Virus record (IMG/VR): IMGVR_UViG_3300032282_004143
Location: 1 to 42,265 of that record
DNA from: a virus
DNA length: 42,265 nucleotides
Reading direction: 5' to 3' (one strand)
In this document: positions 32,986 through 39,553 of the stretch, one piece after another
Layout: every line of letters begins with the position of its first letter
Numbering within the stretch: position 1 is the first letter of the stretch
Translations under genes and position numbers: made by a program
Notes under the pieces: generated by a model
Databases searched by the model: none
The model's input: the letters and a program-made list of their open reading frames with translations, nothing else
Told to the model about the DNA's origin: nothing

Positions 32986-34098
32986 ATGTATAAAAATGTT
33001 ATATTGTTTTTTGTACTATATGGAAACTTGCTTGGATTTGCGGGTAAGCTGACGGAGGTGACTGGTCCTACACAAGTTAGTAGGGCCAGCACCAAAATAG
33101 AAGGCAAGGTGGATGTTGGTGTTGAAATGAATGACACCATAGAGACCCTCAAGGCAAGAGCAGGCATAACATTTGAAGATGGTACACGAGTACAATGTAC
33201 AGAGTTCAGCAAACTGGTTATAGATGAGTTTGTGTATGATCCAAGCAGCGGCAAAGGAAAGCTTGGAATGAAAGCAACGATGGGTACGGTCAGATATGCA
33301 TCTGGATTGATCGCCAAAAATAACAAAGAAGAAGTTAGAGTAAAGACACCCACGGCATCAATATCTGTACGTGGAACAGACTTTAGCATGACGGTGGATG
33401 AACTTGGTAGAAGTCTTGTGATATTGCTACCATCTCTGCCACAATTTGGTCCTCCTGTGGTAGGAGCCATCACAGTAAGCAATGGAATGGGCACGGTTGT
33501 ATTGACCAAGGCATTTCAAGCAACAATGGTAGCATCAACGGCGGTTGTACCATCTGCACCAGTATTATTGAACTTTGAGGACGAAACAAAAGTTAATAAT
33601 ATGCTATTGATAGATACACCAAAGAACGTCACGGAGTCTGCTAAAGAAGCCAAGAAAGCATCTCCGCAGACAACAAAGGGTGACGACGAAGGATCAAATA
33701 AGAAGAAACCAGAAAGCAAGACCGCAGTAGCACAAGCCACAGCCACTCCGTCCGAAGCAACAACCGCCGCAACAACTGCTCAAACACAAGAACAGCCGCA
33801 ACAAGTAGAAACAAAGCTTGATATCAATGCCATAAAACCAGAAACAAATAAAGCTGTGATGGAGAGTATTGCAAAGAAGACAGAGACAACTATATCTGTT
33901 CCAACGACGACAACAAATAACGGCTTTACAACGGATGGAACACGAGCTATCTTATATGTATCTAATGGTAACAATGTTGTTTGGTATACACTCAAATATG
34001 ATACCAATGCCATCATTACCATATCAAACGGATCAAATGCTACGGAATATCCTCTTAACTTTGGCGGTAAACTAAAAATCAACATTATTCAGAAATGA
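32986..34098 (+). CDS. Secreted FecR-domain protein
   Basis: A signal peptide (NVILFFVLYGNLLGFAG) precedes a FecR-type domain (about residues 20-175): ITFEDGTRVQCTEFSKL, LGMKATMGTVRYASGLIAK and the hallmark VKTPTASISVRGTDFS. A Ser/Thr/Lys/Gln-rich disordered linker (about 205-285) and a C-terminal beta repeat (ILYVSNGNNVVWYTLKYD, then TISNGSNATEYPLNF) follow. FecR domains occur in signal-transfer proteins and in exported surface proteins. The protein lies in the periplasm or outside. The C-terminal Asn/Gly strands resemble the upstream repeat protein. It shares a four-base overlap with the cyclase gene. FecR next to CHASE2 cyclase is a recurrent bacterial pair. Confidence 0.85.
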   Translation: MYKNVILFFVLYGNLLGFAGKLTEVTGPTQVSRASTKIEGKVDVGVEMNDTIETLKARAGITFEDGTRVQCTEFSKLVIDEFVYDPSSGKGKLGMKATMGTVRYASGLIAKNNKEEVRVKTPTASISVRGTDFSMTVDELGRSLVILLPSLPQFGPPVVGAITVSNGMGTVVLTKAFQATMVASTAVVPSAPVLLNFEDETKVNNMLLIDTPKNVTESAKEAKKASPQTTKGDDEGSNKKKPESKTAVAQATATPSEATTAATTAQTQEQPQQVETKLDINAIKPETNKAVMESIAKKTETTISVPTTTTNNGFTTDGTRAILYVSNGNNVVWYTLKYDTNAIITISNGSNATEYPLNFGGKLKINIIQK

Positions 34099-36155
34099 AG
34101 TCTCATATACTCAAAATCTTTGGAGTTGGATTATTGATACTAACAGCACTTGTTGTTCTACGAATAAAGGATCCATATCCAATAGAAGTATTGAGACTAA
34201 AGGGACTGGACTACTATCAGCGTAAACAAGATAAGGTAAAAGGTGAGAATGTTGTAGTCGTTGAGATTGATGAAAACAGCCTTGATGCTAAAGGACAATG
34301 GCCTTGGCCAAGAAACGAACTGGCAGATGGTATCAAGAAAGCATTTGATGCTGAAGCCGCAGCTGTTGTATTGCCAGTCATATTTGCAGAGAAGGATAGA
34401 ATGAACGGCGATGCTGCCTTTGTTGAAACACTTCAGAAGTATCCTGTTATTACGGCGCAATCAGCAGCGGTCAAAGGCAAGGGTGTCCCTGTTCCAAGAG
34501 GATTGGCAACCATAGGTGGTAATGCAGATGGTTGGCTATATGATTATCCAAATGCGATTGGACCTGTAAAAGAGATAGGTGAAAATAGTGCTGGTGTAGG
34601 AATGCTACTAACAGCACCTGAACTTGATGGTGTGGTAAGAAGATTGCCGCTTGTTATACAAGTAAACAAGGAAACATATCCTACAATGCCGCTTGAAATA
34701 CTTCGTGTATTTGGAAATGAACAAAGTTATCAAGCCAAGATAAATGATGGCGGAGTGCAGGCAGTAAGAGTCAAAGGATCAAACCCAATCAACACAGACA
34801 GCAATGGACGAGTATGGATCAACTTCAAGTACAAGTTTGATAGCATATCATATACAAGCAATGATTGGAGCAAAGTAAAAGGAAAGATCGCTGTTATTGC
34901 TCTTACAGCAGAAGGCTTGGCCAACACCGTAGCAACGCCTGTTGGTACAGCATATGGACACGAAGTTAGTATGCAGACATTACAGATGCTTGTTGATGGC
35001 AATAGATTAGAAAGAAAAGCAGAGTTTGATTTGTATGAACTGGCAAGTGGAATAGTTGCCGCTTTGCTTCTTATAACAATAGCAGCATATCTTGGTTATG
35101 TTTATAATGGAGTTATTGTAGCAATACTAGTATCTGCTCCATATGCCATCGGGTTTTATCTATATAACAAAAATGGATATCTAGTTGATTATACTTGGCC
35201 AACGCTTGGATTGTTCCTTCCTTGGGTAGGTGCTATCTTTATGAGATTTGTGATGGAGTTTAAGCTCAAGCAGCAGATCAAGAAGCAGTTTGGAACATAT
35301 CTATCTCCTGCTATGGTAGAAAAACTACAACAGAACCCAGATCTGCTCAAACTTGGCGGCGATGAAAGAGAACTATCCATCATGTTCACAGATGTTCGTG
35401 GCTTTACATCCATTTCAGAACACTATGGCAAGAATGTTCAAGGTCTTACAATGATCATGAACAGATATATGACAGCAATGACCCAAGCAATTTTGGATAA
35501 CAGTGGAACATTGGACAAATACATTGGTGACGCCCAAATGGCATTTTGGAACGCGCCGCTTGATGATAAAGATCATGCCAAGAATGCCGTTAAGACCGCA
35601 CTCAAGATGTTGAAGGATCTTGATACATTCAATGCCGAGATAGCCAAGGAAGGTGTACCAGCATTTGGCATGGGACTGGGTATCAACACTGCAACAGTCG
35701 TTGTGGGTAATATGGGAAGCACGCAGCGATTTGATTACACCTGCCTTGGTGACGGTGTTAATCTGGCATCAAGACTTGAAGGTCAAAGCAAGCCATATGG
35801 AACAAGAATAGTCATTGGTCCAAAAACACACGAGTATATAAAAAATGACTACCAATGTTTTGAACTTGATTGCATAGCGGTCAAGGGCAAGAAAGAAGGT
35901 GTACATATCTATACGCTTCTTGAAAAACAACTATCGGATAGCGACTATTTCATAGTTCTGGCAGGTCATGCAGCAATGCTCAATGACTACAGAATGCAGC
36001 GTTGGGATAATGCTGTATTTCATGCTGAAGAATTGAAGCGCCAAAACAAGGAGTTGAAAAAGTACTACGAAATGATGATTGAAAGAATAGCGGAACTTCG
36101 TACACAGAATCTTGACAAAGATTGGGATGGCGTATATAGAGCAACAAGCAAGTAA
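34095..36155 (+). CDS. CHASE2-domain class III adenylate cyclase
   Basis: Residues 5-22 are a membrane anchor. Residues about 35-305 are an extracytoplasmic CHASE2 sensor (VVVVEIDENSLDAKGQWPWP, KYKFDSISY). Three hydrophobic segments follow (about 315-385), then a class III cyclase domain (about 425-610). Catalytic residues are present: FTDVRGF (first metal Asp near 432), YIGDAQMAF (second metal Asp near 479) with the Lys before it for adenine selection, DYTCLGDGVNLASRLEG with the Thr expected for adenylate cyclases, and the transition-state Asn and Arg. A C-terminal helical tail (KRQNKELKKYYEMMIERIAEL) follows. The enzyme should make cAMP in response to an outside signal. It is the fifth gene of the operon. 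Confidence 0.92.
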   Translation: MKSHILKIFGVGLLILTALVVLRIKDPYPIEVLRLKGLDYYQRKQDKVKGENVVVVEIDENSLDAKGQWPWPRNELADGIKKAFDAEAAAVVLPVIFAEKDRMNGDAAFVETLQKYPVITAQSAAVKGKGVPVPRGLATIGGNADGWLYDYPNAIGPVKEIGENSAGVGMLLTAPELDGVVRRLPLVIQVNKETYPTMPLEILRVFGNEQSYQAKINDGGVQAVRVKGSNPINTDSNGRVWINFKYKFDSISYTSNDWSKVKGKIAVIALTAEGLANTVATPVGTAYGHEVSMQTLQMLVDGNRLERKAEFDLYELASGIVAALLLITIAAYLGYVYNGVIVAILVSAPYAIGFYLYNKNGYLVDYTWPTLGLFLPWVGAIFMRFVMEFKLKQQIKKQFGTYLSPAMVEKLQQNPDLLKLGGDERELSIMFTDVRGFTSISEHYGKNVQGLTMIMNRYMTAMTQAILDNSGTLDKYIGDAQMAFWNAPLDDKDHAKNAVKTALKMLKDLDTFNAEIAKEGVPAFGMGLGINTATVVVGNMGSTQRFDYTCLGDGVNLASRLEGQSKPYGTRIVIGPKTHEYIKNDYQCFELDCIAVKGKKEGVHIYTLLEKQLSDSDYFIVLAGHAAMLNDYRMQRWDNAVFHAEELKRQNKELKKYYEMMIERIAELRTQNLDKDWDGVYRATSK

Positions 36156-36228
36156 CAACCTTACAAAATCTTAATATATCTTTCTCTTTTTTTAACCTAA
36201 AAACAAATAGTTATAAACATAGACTCAT

Positions 36229-36681
36229 ATGAAAACAAAAATACTAATATCAATACTATCGATGACGCTACTGTCATCTTGTGCAAGTGGTCAGGCAAAC
36301 ACAGCAGCTGGTGCAGCCGTTGGAGCCGTGGCAGGTGCGGCAATTGGCGCAAATAATCATGTTCCTGTGGCTGGTGTTATCACAGGTGCGATTGTGGGTG
36401 GTCTAATTGGTAATGCAATGGATCAGAATTATGGAACGCCAGTACCTACTCCTTTACCACCATCTTCTCAAATTCCATCGCCAGATATTGTAGTGAAGGA
36501 AGCACCTGTAGTGATAGTTGAAACACCTGTTATAATTGATGAGCGAATCTGGGTAGGAAATGATCTATGGATATATTCATATCATGGTTTTCGTGATGCA
36601 CATGGCCACATTCGTTACCAAAACCGTGTTCCATTCCATCGTGTGTTTGTAAGAGGCGGCATGGGATACAGAAGACATTAA
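36229..36681 (+). CDS. Glycine-zipper lipoprotein
   Basis: A lipoprotein signal with lipobox LLSSC gives a lipidated Cys at residue 18. Residues about 24-68 form a glycine zipper of Ala/Gly/Val (AAGAAVGAVAGAAIGANN, then ITGAIVGGLIGNAMDQN), as in outer-membrane proteins that insert or oligomerise in membranes. A proline-rich linker (VPTPLPPSSQIPSP) and a Tyr/His/Arg-rich C-terminal domain (WIYSYHGFRDAHGHIRYQNR) follow. It is 73 bases from the cyclase stop and may be the last gene of the export operon or its own unit. It could stabilise the CsgG channel or help perturb the envelope. The function is not established. Confidence 0.8.
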   Translation: MKTKILISILSMTLLSSCASGQANTAAGAAVGAVAGAAIGANNHVPVAGVITGAIVGGLIGNAMDQNYGTPVPTPLPPSSQIPSPDIVVKEAPVVIVETPVIIDERIWVGNDLWIYSYHGFRDAHGHIRYQNRVPFHRVFVRGGMGYRRH

Positions 36682-36701
36682 GAAAAAATGCAAAAAAGTG
36701 T

Positions 36702-36730
36702 TTGACTTTTGATTATTTTGCACCCATAGT
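36702..36730 (+). promoter_or_regulatory. Sigma70-like promoter
   Basis: TTGACT (36702-36707), a 17-base spacer and CATAGT (36725-36730), identical in boxes and spacing to the promoter at 9608-9636. It precedes the small ORF at 36752. Confidence 0.6.
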
Positions 36731-36751
36731 ACTATTTATTCAGTAACAACT

Positions 36752-36865
36752 ATGAATTCGTATTCACACAAATCGCTAAATCTGACCTCCAAGTGGAGTG
36801 TGCGCTTTATTGCACAACCTACATGCGGAGCCAATGAAGGCGATAACATGGAGGGTGTGGCATAG
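36752..36865 (+). CDS. Possible microprotein, 37 aa
   Basis: A short frame (MNSYSHKSLNLTSKW at its start, then 22 more residues with one Cys) lies between the promoter at 36702 and the terminator at 36893, giving a complete small transcription unit of about 190 bases. It has no Shine-Dalgarno sequence, as is usual here. It is also possible that this unit makes a small RNA instead of a protein. I do not recognise the peptide. Confidence 0.4.
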   Translation: MNSYSHKSLNLTSKWSVRFIAQPTCGANEGDNMEGVA

Positions 36866-36892
36866 GAGTAAAGTATAAAAACTTTCAAACCT

Positions 36893-36924
36893 AAAGCCCC
36901 ACCTTCAAAAGAGGTGGGGTTTTT
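36893..36924 (+). terminator. Intrinsic terminator
   Basis: CCCCACCT (36897-36904) pairs with AGGTGGGG (36912-36919) around TCAAAAG and is followed by TTTTT. Confidence 0.88.
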
Positions 36925-36959
36925 ATTTGGGCAGTTTTGAAAAAAAGTTAGAAAAAGTA

Positions 36960-36987
36960 TTGACAGAAGATAAAAAAAGTGTAGAGT
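36960..36987 (+). promoter_or_regulatory. Sigma70-like promoter upstream of the tRNA region
   Basis: TTGACA (36960-36965), a 16-base spacer and TAGAGT (36982-36987). No start codon is near, so it probably drives the non-coding leader, the holin-like gene and perhaps the tRNA array. Confidence 0.65.
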
Positions 36988-37357
36988 AGGCAAAGTTAGT
37001 TCAAGTTCTTTAGAAAAATCAATTTTGTTAGTGTTAGAGATAGGTAAACGCACACCTTGTAAGTGCTAAAATAGCCACCGGCTCGATAGAGACCGTTGTG
37101 TGGGACGCAAAATCAATAAGTTCAGGTAGGGTTAGGTTAGAGTGAGTAACTTATTGTGAGCACGAAGTGTATAATGTTATTTATAAGGTTGAAGAAAGAG
37201 ACAATAAGACACGCCTTTAGCATGTTGAGTTTCTTTCTTCATATGTTCTGCATATATACAACCTCCACGTGGTGCAGAATGGGACAAACAAAAAAAGTTT
37301 GTGCGAATGTATATGAAAAGAATTATTATAATATATTTATTATCACCAAGATAATAT
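36988..37357 (+). other. 370-base stretch without a gene, probably transcribed leader or small RNA
   Basis: No convincing reading frame is seen. TTCTGCA can pair with TGCAGAA across a loop that itself holds the palindrome CCACGTGG (region about 37243-37281), and GCTA-AAA-TAGC forms a small hairpin near 37065. The stretch lies between a promoter (36960) and the holin-like gene (37358). It may be a long 5' leader, a small RNA or a processing target. Confidence 0.4.
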
Positions 37358-37678
37358 ATGGCAGACGAAAAAGACCTCTTCAAAGAATTTATAACTGGCG
37401 GATGGATTGTTGCAGCCGTTGGTGCATTAGGAATGCTTGCTCGCAGTTTACTTGATAATGTCGAAAGAAGTCATAAAGAGCACGCAAAGAGAATATTTGC
37501 TGCCGCCATATGCTCATCTATAGCATGGTTTATTCTTGAACAAGTTGAAGTTAGTAGCTTGACAAAAGCAATAAGTTATGGTGTAGTAGGTGTAGTCAGT
37601 CCAGAAATCTTACAAGGTGTTACGACATTGGCAAAGAGATTTGCCAAGAAGCCGCAAGACTTTGTGAAGAAGAAATAA
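37358..37678 (+). CDS. Holin-like small membrane protein (LydA-like), 106 aa
   Basis: A short membrane protein with a hydrophobic N-terminal segment (GGWIVAAVGALGMLARSLL, residues 14-32), a basic amphipathic loop (ERSHKEHAKR), a second segment (IFAAAICSSIAWFILEQV) and a third (AISYGVVGVVSPEILQGV), ending in a Lys-rich tail. The size, topology and ASxIAWFxLEQ-type pattern recall phage holins of the LydA type, which make lethal membrane lesions to start lysis. It lies just before the tRNA array with no endolysin gene nearby in this window, so the lysis role is inferred from structure only. Confidence 0.6.
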   Translation: MADEKDLFKEFITGGWIVAAVGALGMLARSLLDNVERSHKEHAKRIFAAAICSSIAWFILEQVEVSSLTKAISYGVVGVVSPEILQGVTTLAKRFAKKPQDFVKKK

Positions 37679-37682
37679 TTTT

Positions 37683-37758
37683 GCGGTAGTAGCTCAGTTG
37701 GTAGAGCGCAATCCTTCCAAGCTTGATGTCGCAGGTTCGAGCCCTGTCTACCGCACCA
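37683..37758 (+). tRNA. tRNA-Gly (UCC)
   Basis: Seven-base acceptor GCGGTAG-type stem, D-loop with GG, anticodon loop CTTCCAA, canonical T-loop TTCGAGC and encoded CCA. One mismatch (T-C) in the anticodon stem. Confidence 0.92.
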
Positions 37759-37762
37759 ATTT

Positions 37763-37826
37763 GCACTAGGTTTGGTTTCCAACCATTCCGAAGATCCATG
37801 AGAAAAGGCTTGGACGGAGTGCACCA
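37763..37826 (+). ncRNA. Non-tRNA cassette 1 in the array
   Basis: A 64-base segment between two tRNAs, starting after the usual ATTT spacer and ending in CCA. GCACT pairs with AGTGC at its ends and a hairpin GGTT(T)GG-TTT-CCAACC follows the 5' end. It has no T-arm consensus and cannot be folded as a tRNA by eye. Confidence 0.4.
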
Positions 37827-37831
37827 TTTTT

Positions 37832-37918
37832 GGTGTCGTCGCGTAGTGGCAATCGCGGGAGACTGTAAATCTCCTGACCTAACGGTCTACATTGGTTCGA
37901 GTCCAATCGGCACCACCA
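37832..37918 (+). tRNA. tRNA-Tyr (GUA), class II
   Basis: Acceptor GGTGTCG with CGGCACC, anticodon loop CTGTAAA, a long variable arm and the canonical T-loop TTCGAGT. CCA is encoded. Confidence 0.92.
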
Positions 37919-37925
37919 TTTTTTT

Positions 37926-38000
37926 GCCGCGTAAACATAGATAGCGATGTGATAGTCTTGTAAACTATATAGGAGGGTGCATATCCCTCACGTGGCTCCA
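37926..38000 (+). tRNA. tRNA-Thr (UGU), rewired elbow
   Basis: All stems are complete (GCCGCGT with ACGTGGC; ACAT with ATGT; ATAGT with ACTAT; GAGGG with CCCTC). Anticodon loop CTTGTAA. The T-loop is TGCATAT (G55, C56) and the D-loop is AGATAGCG, with A18-G19 instead of G18-G19. Encoded CCA, U73. Confidence 0.85.
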
Positions 38001-38004
38001 TTTT

Positions 38005-38078
38005 GCGGGATTAGTTTAGGGGTAAAACGGGACTTTGCCAAGGTTCAGTCGGGGGCTCGACTCCCCCATCCCGCACCA
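38005..38078 (+). tRNA. tRNA-Gly (GCC)
   Basis: Acceptor GCGGGAT with ATCCCGC, anticodon loop TTGCCAA, T-loop CTCGACT (C54), encoded CCA. The second Gly isoacceptor of the array. Confidence 0.92.
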
Positions 38079-38084
38079 ATTTAT

Positions 38085-38162
38085 GTATGTGTGTGCCCGA
38101 AATAGATAGGGCGGTCTCTGCAAAAGACATTTATGCTGGTGCAAATCCAGTCACATACTCCA
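38085..38162 (+). tRNA. tRNA-Cys (GCA), rewired elbow
   Basis: Perfect acceptor GTATGTG with CACATAC, U73 as expected for Cys, anticodon loop CTGCAAA. T-loop TGCAAAT (G55) and D-loop with TAG in place of GG. Encoded CCA. Confidence 0.85.
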
Positions 38163-38165
38163 TTT

Positions 38166-38269
38166 CGTCGTGTAGTTCAGTGGGTAGATCGGTGCCTCAC
38201 TATGATGGCAAATGACGCCGCAAAAGGGTGATAAAGCACAGGCCGATGGTTCGAGTCCATCCACGGCGA
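38166..38269 (+). tRNA. tRNA-like gene with an insertion in the anticodon region
   Basis: Acceptor CGTCGTG with CACGGCG, a D-arm with GGG and a canonical T-arm (GATGG-TTCGAGT-CCATC) are intact, but the middle is about 33 bases too long. GTGC and GCAC close the anticodon arm and TCAC/GTGA form an inner 4-bp helix inside it. The anticodon cannot be fixed. No CCA is encoded, only A73. Confidence 0.6.
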
Positions 38270-38279
38270 ATTTATTTAT

Positions 38280-38355
38280 GGAGGTTTGGTGAAGCTAGTG
38301 CTCACGTGCCGCTGAAGACGGCGAGAAGATAGTGCAATCCTATCAGCCTCCACCA
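38280..38355 (+). tRNA. tRNA-Phe (GAA), rewired elbow
   Basis: All four arms fold cleanly. Anticodon loop CTGAAGA. T-loop TGCAATC (G55) and D-loop AGCTAGTGC (A18-G19). Encoded CCA. Confidence 0.88.
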
Positions 38356-38360
38356 TTTAA

Positions 38361-38442
38361 AGAGAGTTAAGGGTACAGCCATTGGAATATCGCAATGGGT
38401 TCATGTAGCGTAATAAGCACTCTATACCAAACACTCTCTACA
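38361..38442 (+). ncRNA. Non-tRNA cassette 2 in the array
   Basis: AGAGAGT pairs perfectly with ACTCTCT at the ends, like an acceptor stem, and CCATTG with CAATGG forms an inner hairpin with an 8-base loop. There is no T-arm consensus and the 3' end is ACA rather than CCA. It could be a very diverged tRNA or a stable RNA. Confidence 0.4.
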
Positions 38443-38448
38443 TTTTAT

Positions 38449-38525
38449 TCCCGTCGAGGAAGCTGGCGCAACCGGTGGTCTGTTAAACCATGTCGAGCTT
38501 GGATCGTAACCAAGGGCGGGAGCCA
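38449..38525 (+). tRNA. tRNA-Asn (GUU), reversed 54/58 pair
   Basis: Acceptor TCCCGTC with GGCGGGA, G73, anticodon loop CTGTTAA. T-loop ATCGTAA: U55 and C56 are kept and the D-loop keeps GG, but A54-U58 replaces U54-A58. The D-stem is weak. Encoded CCA. Confidence 0.85.
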
Positions 38526-38529
38526 ATTT

Positions 38530-38613
38530 CATTGTAACAAATGAACGTGAGGGATACGATACACCCCTGTATGTCAGGGTGCGGACGAATCTTGTGGAGA
38601 AGCCACGGCACCA
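38530..38613 (+). ncRNA. Non-tRNA cassette 3 in the array
   Basis: It contains a hairpin CACCC(C)TG-TATGT-CAGGGTG and a 3' hairpin GTGG-AGAAG-CCAC just before GGCACCA. No acceptor partner for the 3' end is present at the 5' end. It is bounded by the usual ATTT spacers. Confidence 0.4.
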
Positions 38614-38624
38614 TTTTAATTTAT

Positions 38625-38702
38625 GGCGGTCAGAGTGTGGGTAGTCAAGCACACGAACCTGTGAAGTTCGGAGGACGGGAGCAAAGCCCGTTGACCGCCC
38701 CA
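38625..38702 (+). tRNA. tRNA-His (GUG), rewired elbow
   Basis: Acceptor GCGGTCA with TGACCGC, extra G at -1 opposite C73 as is specific for His, anticodon loop CTGTGAA. T-loop AGCAAAG (A54, G55, C56) and D-loop GGGTAGTCAA with A18-G19. Encoded CCA, followed by a stray TTCCCACCA. Confidence 0.9.
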
Positions 38703-38717
38703 TTCCCACCATTTTAT

Positions 38718-38792
38718 ATAGGCGTGGTATATTGGTAGTGCAGCAGTCTCCAAAACTGCCTTATGCAGGTTCGATTCCTGCCGCCTATGCCA
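38718..38792 (+). tRNA. tRNA-Trp (CCA)
   Basis: Acceptor ATAGGCG with CGCCTAT, G73, anticodon loop CTCCAAA and canonical T-loop TTCGATT. Encoded CCA. Confidence 0.93.
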
Positions 38793-38795
38793 TTT

Positions 38796-38860
38796 CGTAA
38801 CCGACATATAGTTGGCCAAGCACAGTTAAGAGGTCTGTGTAATAAAAGCCTCGTTAATTT
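38796..38860 (+). ncRNA. Non-tRNA cassette 4 in the array
   Basis: Two small hairpins, CCGAC-ATATA-GTTGG and CACAG-(9 bases)-CTGTG, lie between tRNA-Trp and tRNA-Lys. There is no T-arm and no CCA end. It may be an independent RNA or spacer. Confidence 0.3.
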
Positions 38861-38864
38861 TAAT

Positions 38865-38943
38865 GGAAGTCAAGCTACAGTGGACGGGCACTCGACTCTT
38901 AATCGAACTATTCGTGTGGGTTCAACTCCCACGGCTTCCACCA
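38865..38943 (+). tRNA. tRNA-Lys (CUU)
   Basis: Acceptor GGAAGTC with GGCTTCC, anticodon loop CTCTTAA, a long D-loop and canonical T-loop TTCAACT. Encoded CCA. Confidence 0.9.
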
Positions 38944-38949
38944 ATTTAT

Positions 38950-39025
38950 GGTGCTTTGGCAGAGCGGATTATGCAGCGGTCTTTTAAACCGTACAAGGTG
39001 GGTTCGACTCCCACAGGCACCACCA
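38950..39025 (+). tRNA. tRNA-Lys (UUU)
   Basis: Acceptor GGTGCTT with AGGCACC, anticodon loop CTTTTAA, canonical T-loop TTCGACT. Encoded CCA. The second Lys tRNA of the pair. Confidence 0.93.
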
Positions 39026-39190
39026 TTTTTTAGCCAGAAAGTCTACCCAAAGCATATTACTTAGCGGTTTTATGTGAGGCAATTTCGAAGTCTGCCTGAT
39101 AAGTAGATTAGTATCCACTAACCAGCCGCGCCGGTTTTAAATGCGGTAAAAGTAGTCTTGTATGTAGTAGTCAAGGCGGCTAAAAATTTT
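39026..39190 (+). ncRNA. Structured cassette of about 165 bases
   Basis: TTTTTAGCC at the 5' end pairs with GGCTAAAAA at the 3' end, closing the whole segment. Inside are TTAGT-ATCC-ACTAA and CCGC-(13 bases)-GCGG. It is not a tRNA and has no reading frame. It may be a stable phage RNA comparable in position to the T4 species 1 and 2 RNAs. Confidence 0.45.
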
Positions 39191-39192
39191 AT

Positions 39193-39298
39193 CAGTGTGT
39201 GGTGAAAATATTAGACACGGGGGTCGGCAAAACCTCTGATGAAGAATGTTCTAGACAAAAACTTCATCGTATTGGTGAAAATCCTTTCGTGCTGACCA
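39193..39298 (+). tRNA. Aberrant class II tRNA-like gene
   Basis: A 7-base acceptor with three wobbles (CAGTGTG with CGTGCTG), D-arm GTG-CAC with TAG in the loop, an anticodon-like arm GGGGT-CGGCAAA-ACCTC (position 33 is G), a perfect 7-bp variable arm GATGAAG/CTTCATC and a weak T-arm with loop TGAAAAT. CCA is encoded. It may be a pseudogene or a specialised RNA. Confidence 0.5.
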
Positions 39299-39306
39299 AT
39301 TTTTAT

Positions 39307-39383
39307 AGGGTGTTAGCTCAGTTGGTTAGAGCGTCGCACTGTCACTGCGAAGGCCGCGAGTTCGAGTCTCGTACATCCTGCCA
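39307..39383 (+). tRNA. tRNA-Asp (GUC)
   Basis: Acceptor AGGGTGT with ACATCCT, G73, anticodon loop CTGTCAC and canonical T-loop TTCGAGT. Encoded CCA. Confidence 0.93.
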
Positions 39384-39387
39384 TTTT

Positions 39388-39478
39388 CTACGTTAGATAA
39401 CTGCCCTTAAGTGCGGCTAGCTGAGTGCCAGTGATTGCAAGTCTAGTAGAGGATAAGAGCGCACCTCCTTATCCATCA
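39388..39478 (+). ncRNA. Non-tRNA cassette 5, flanking the HNH gene
   Basis: GGATAAG pairs perfectly with CTTATCC around a 10-base loop near its 3' end. The rest does not fold as a tRNA. It lies just upstream of the HNH endonuclease gene and may be part of its leader or the left side of the insertion site. Confidence 0.35.
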
Positions 39479-39553
39479 ATTTATAAAAACTACATCAACT
39501 GGATATGTAAATTTGTTTACGAAAAACTCAATCCAATTGATATTTATTTGTAT

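Noticed and set aside
39199-39396. Short + frames across the tRNA array
   Set aside because: They cover tRNA genes and structured cassettes and have no coding character.
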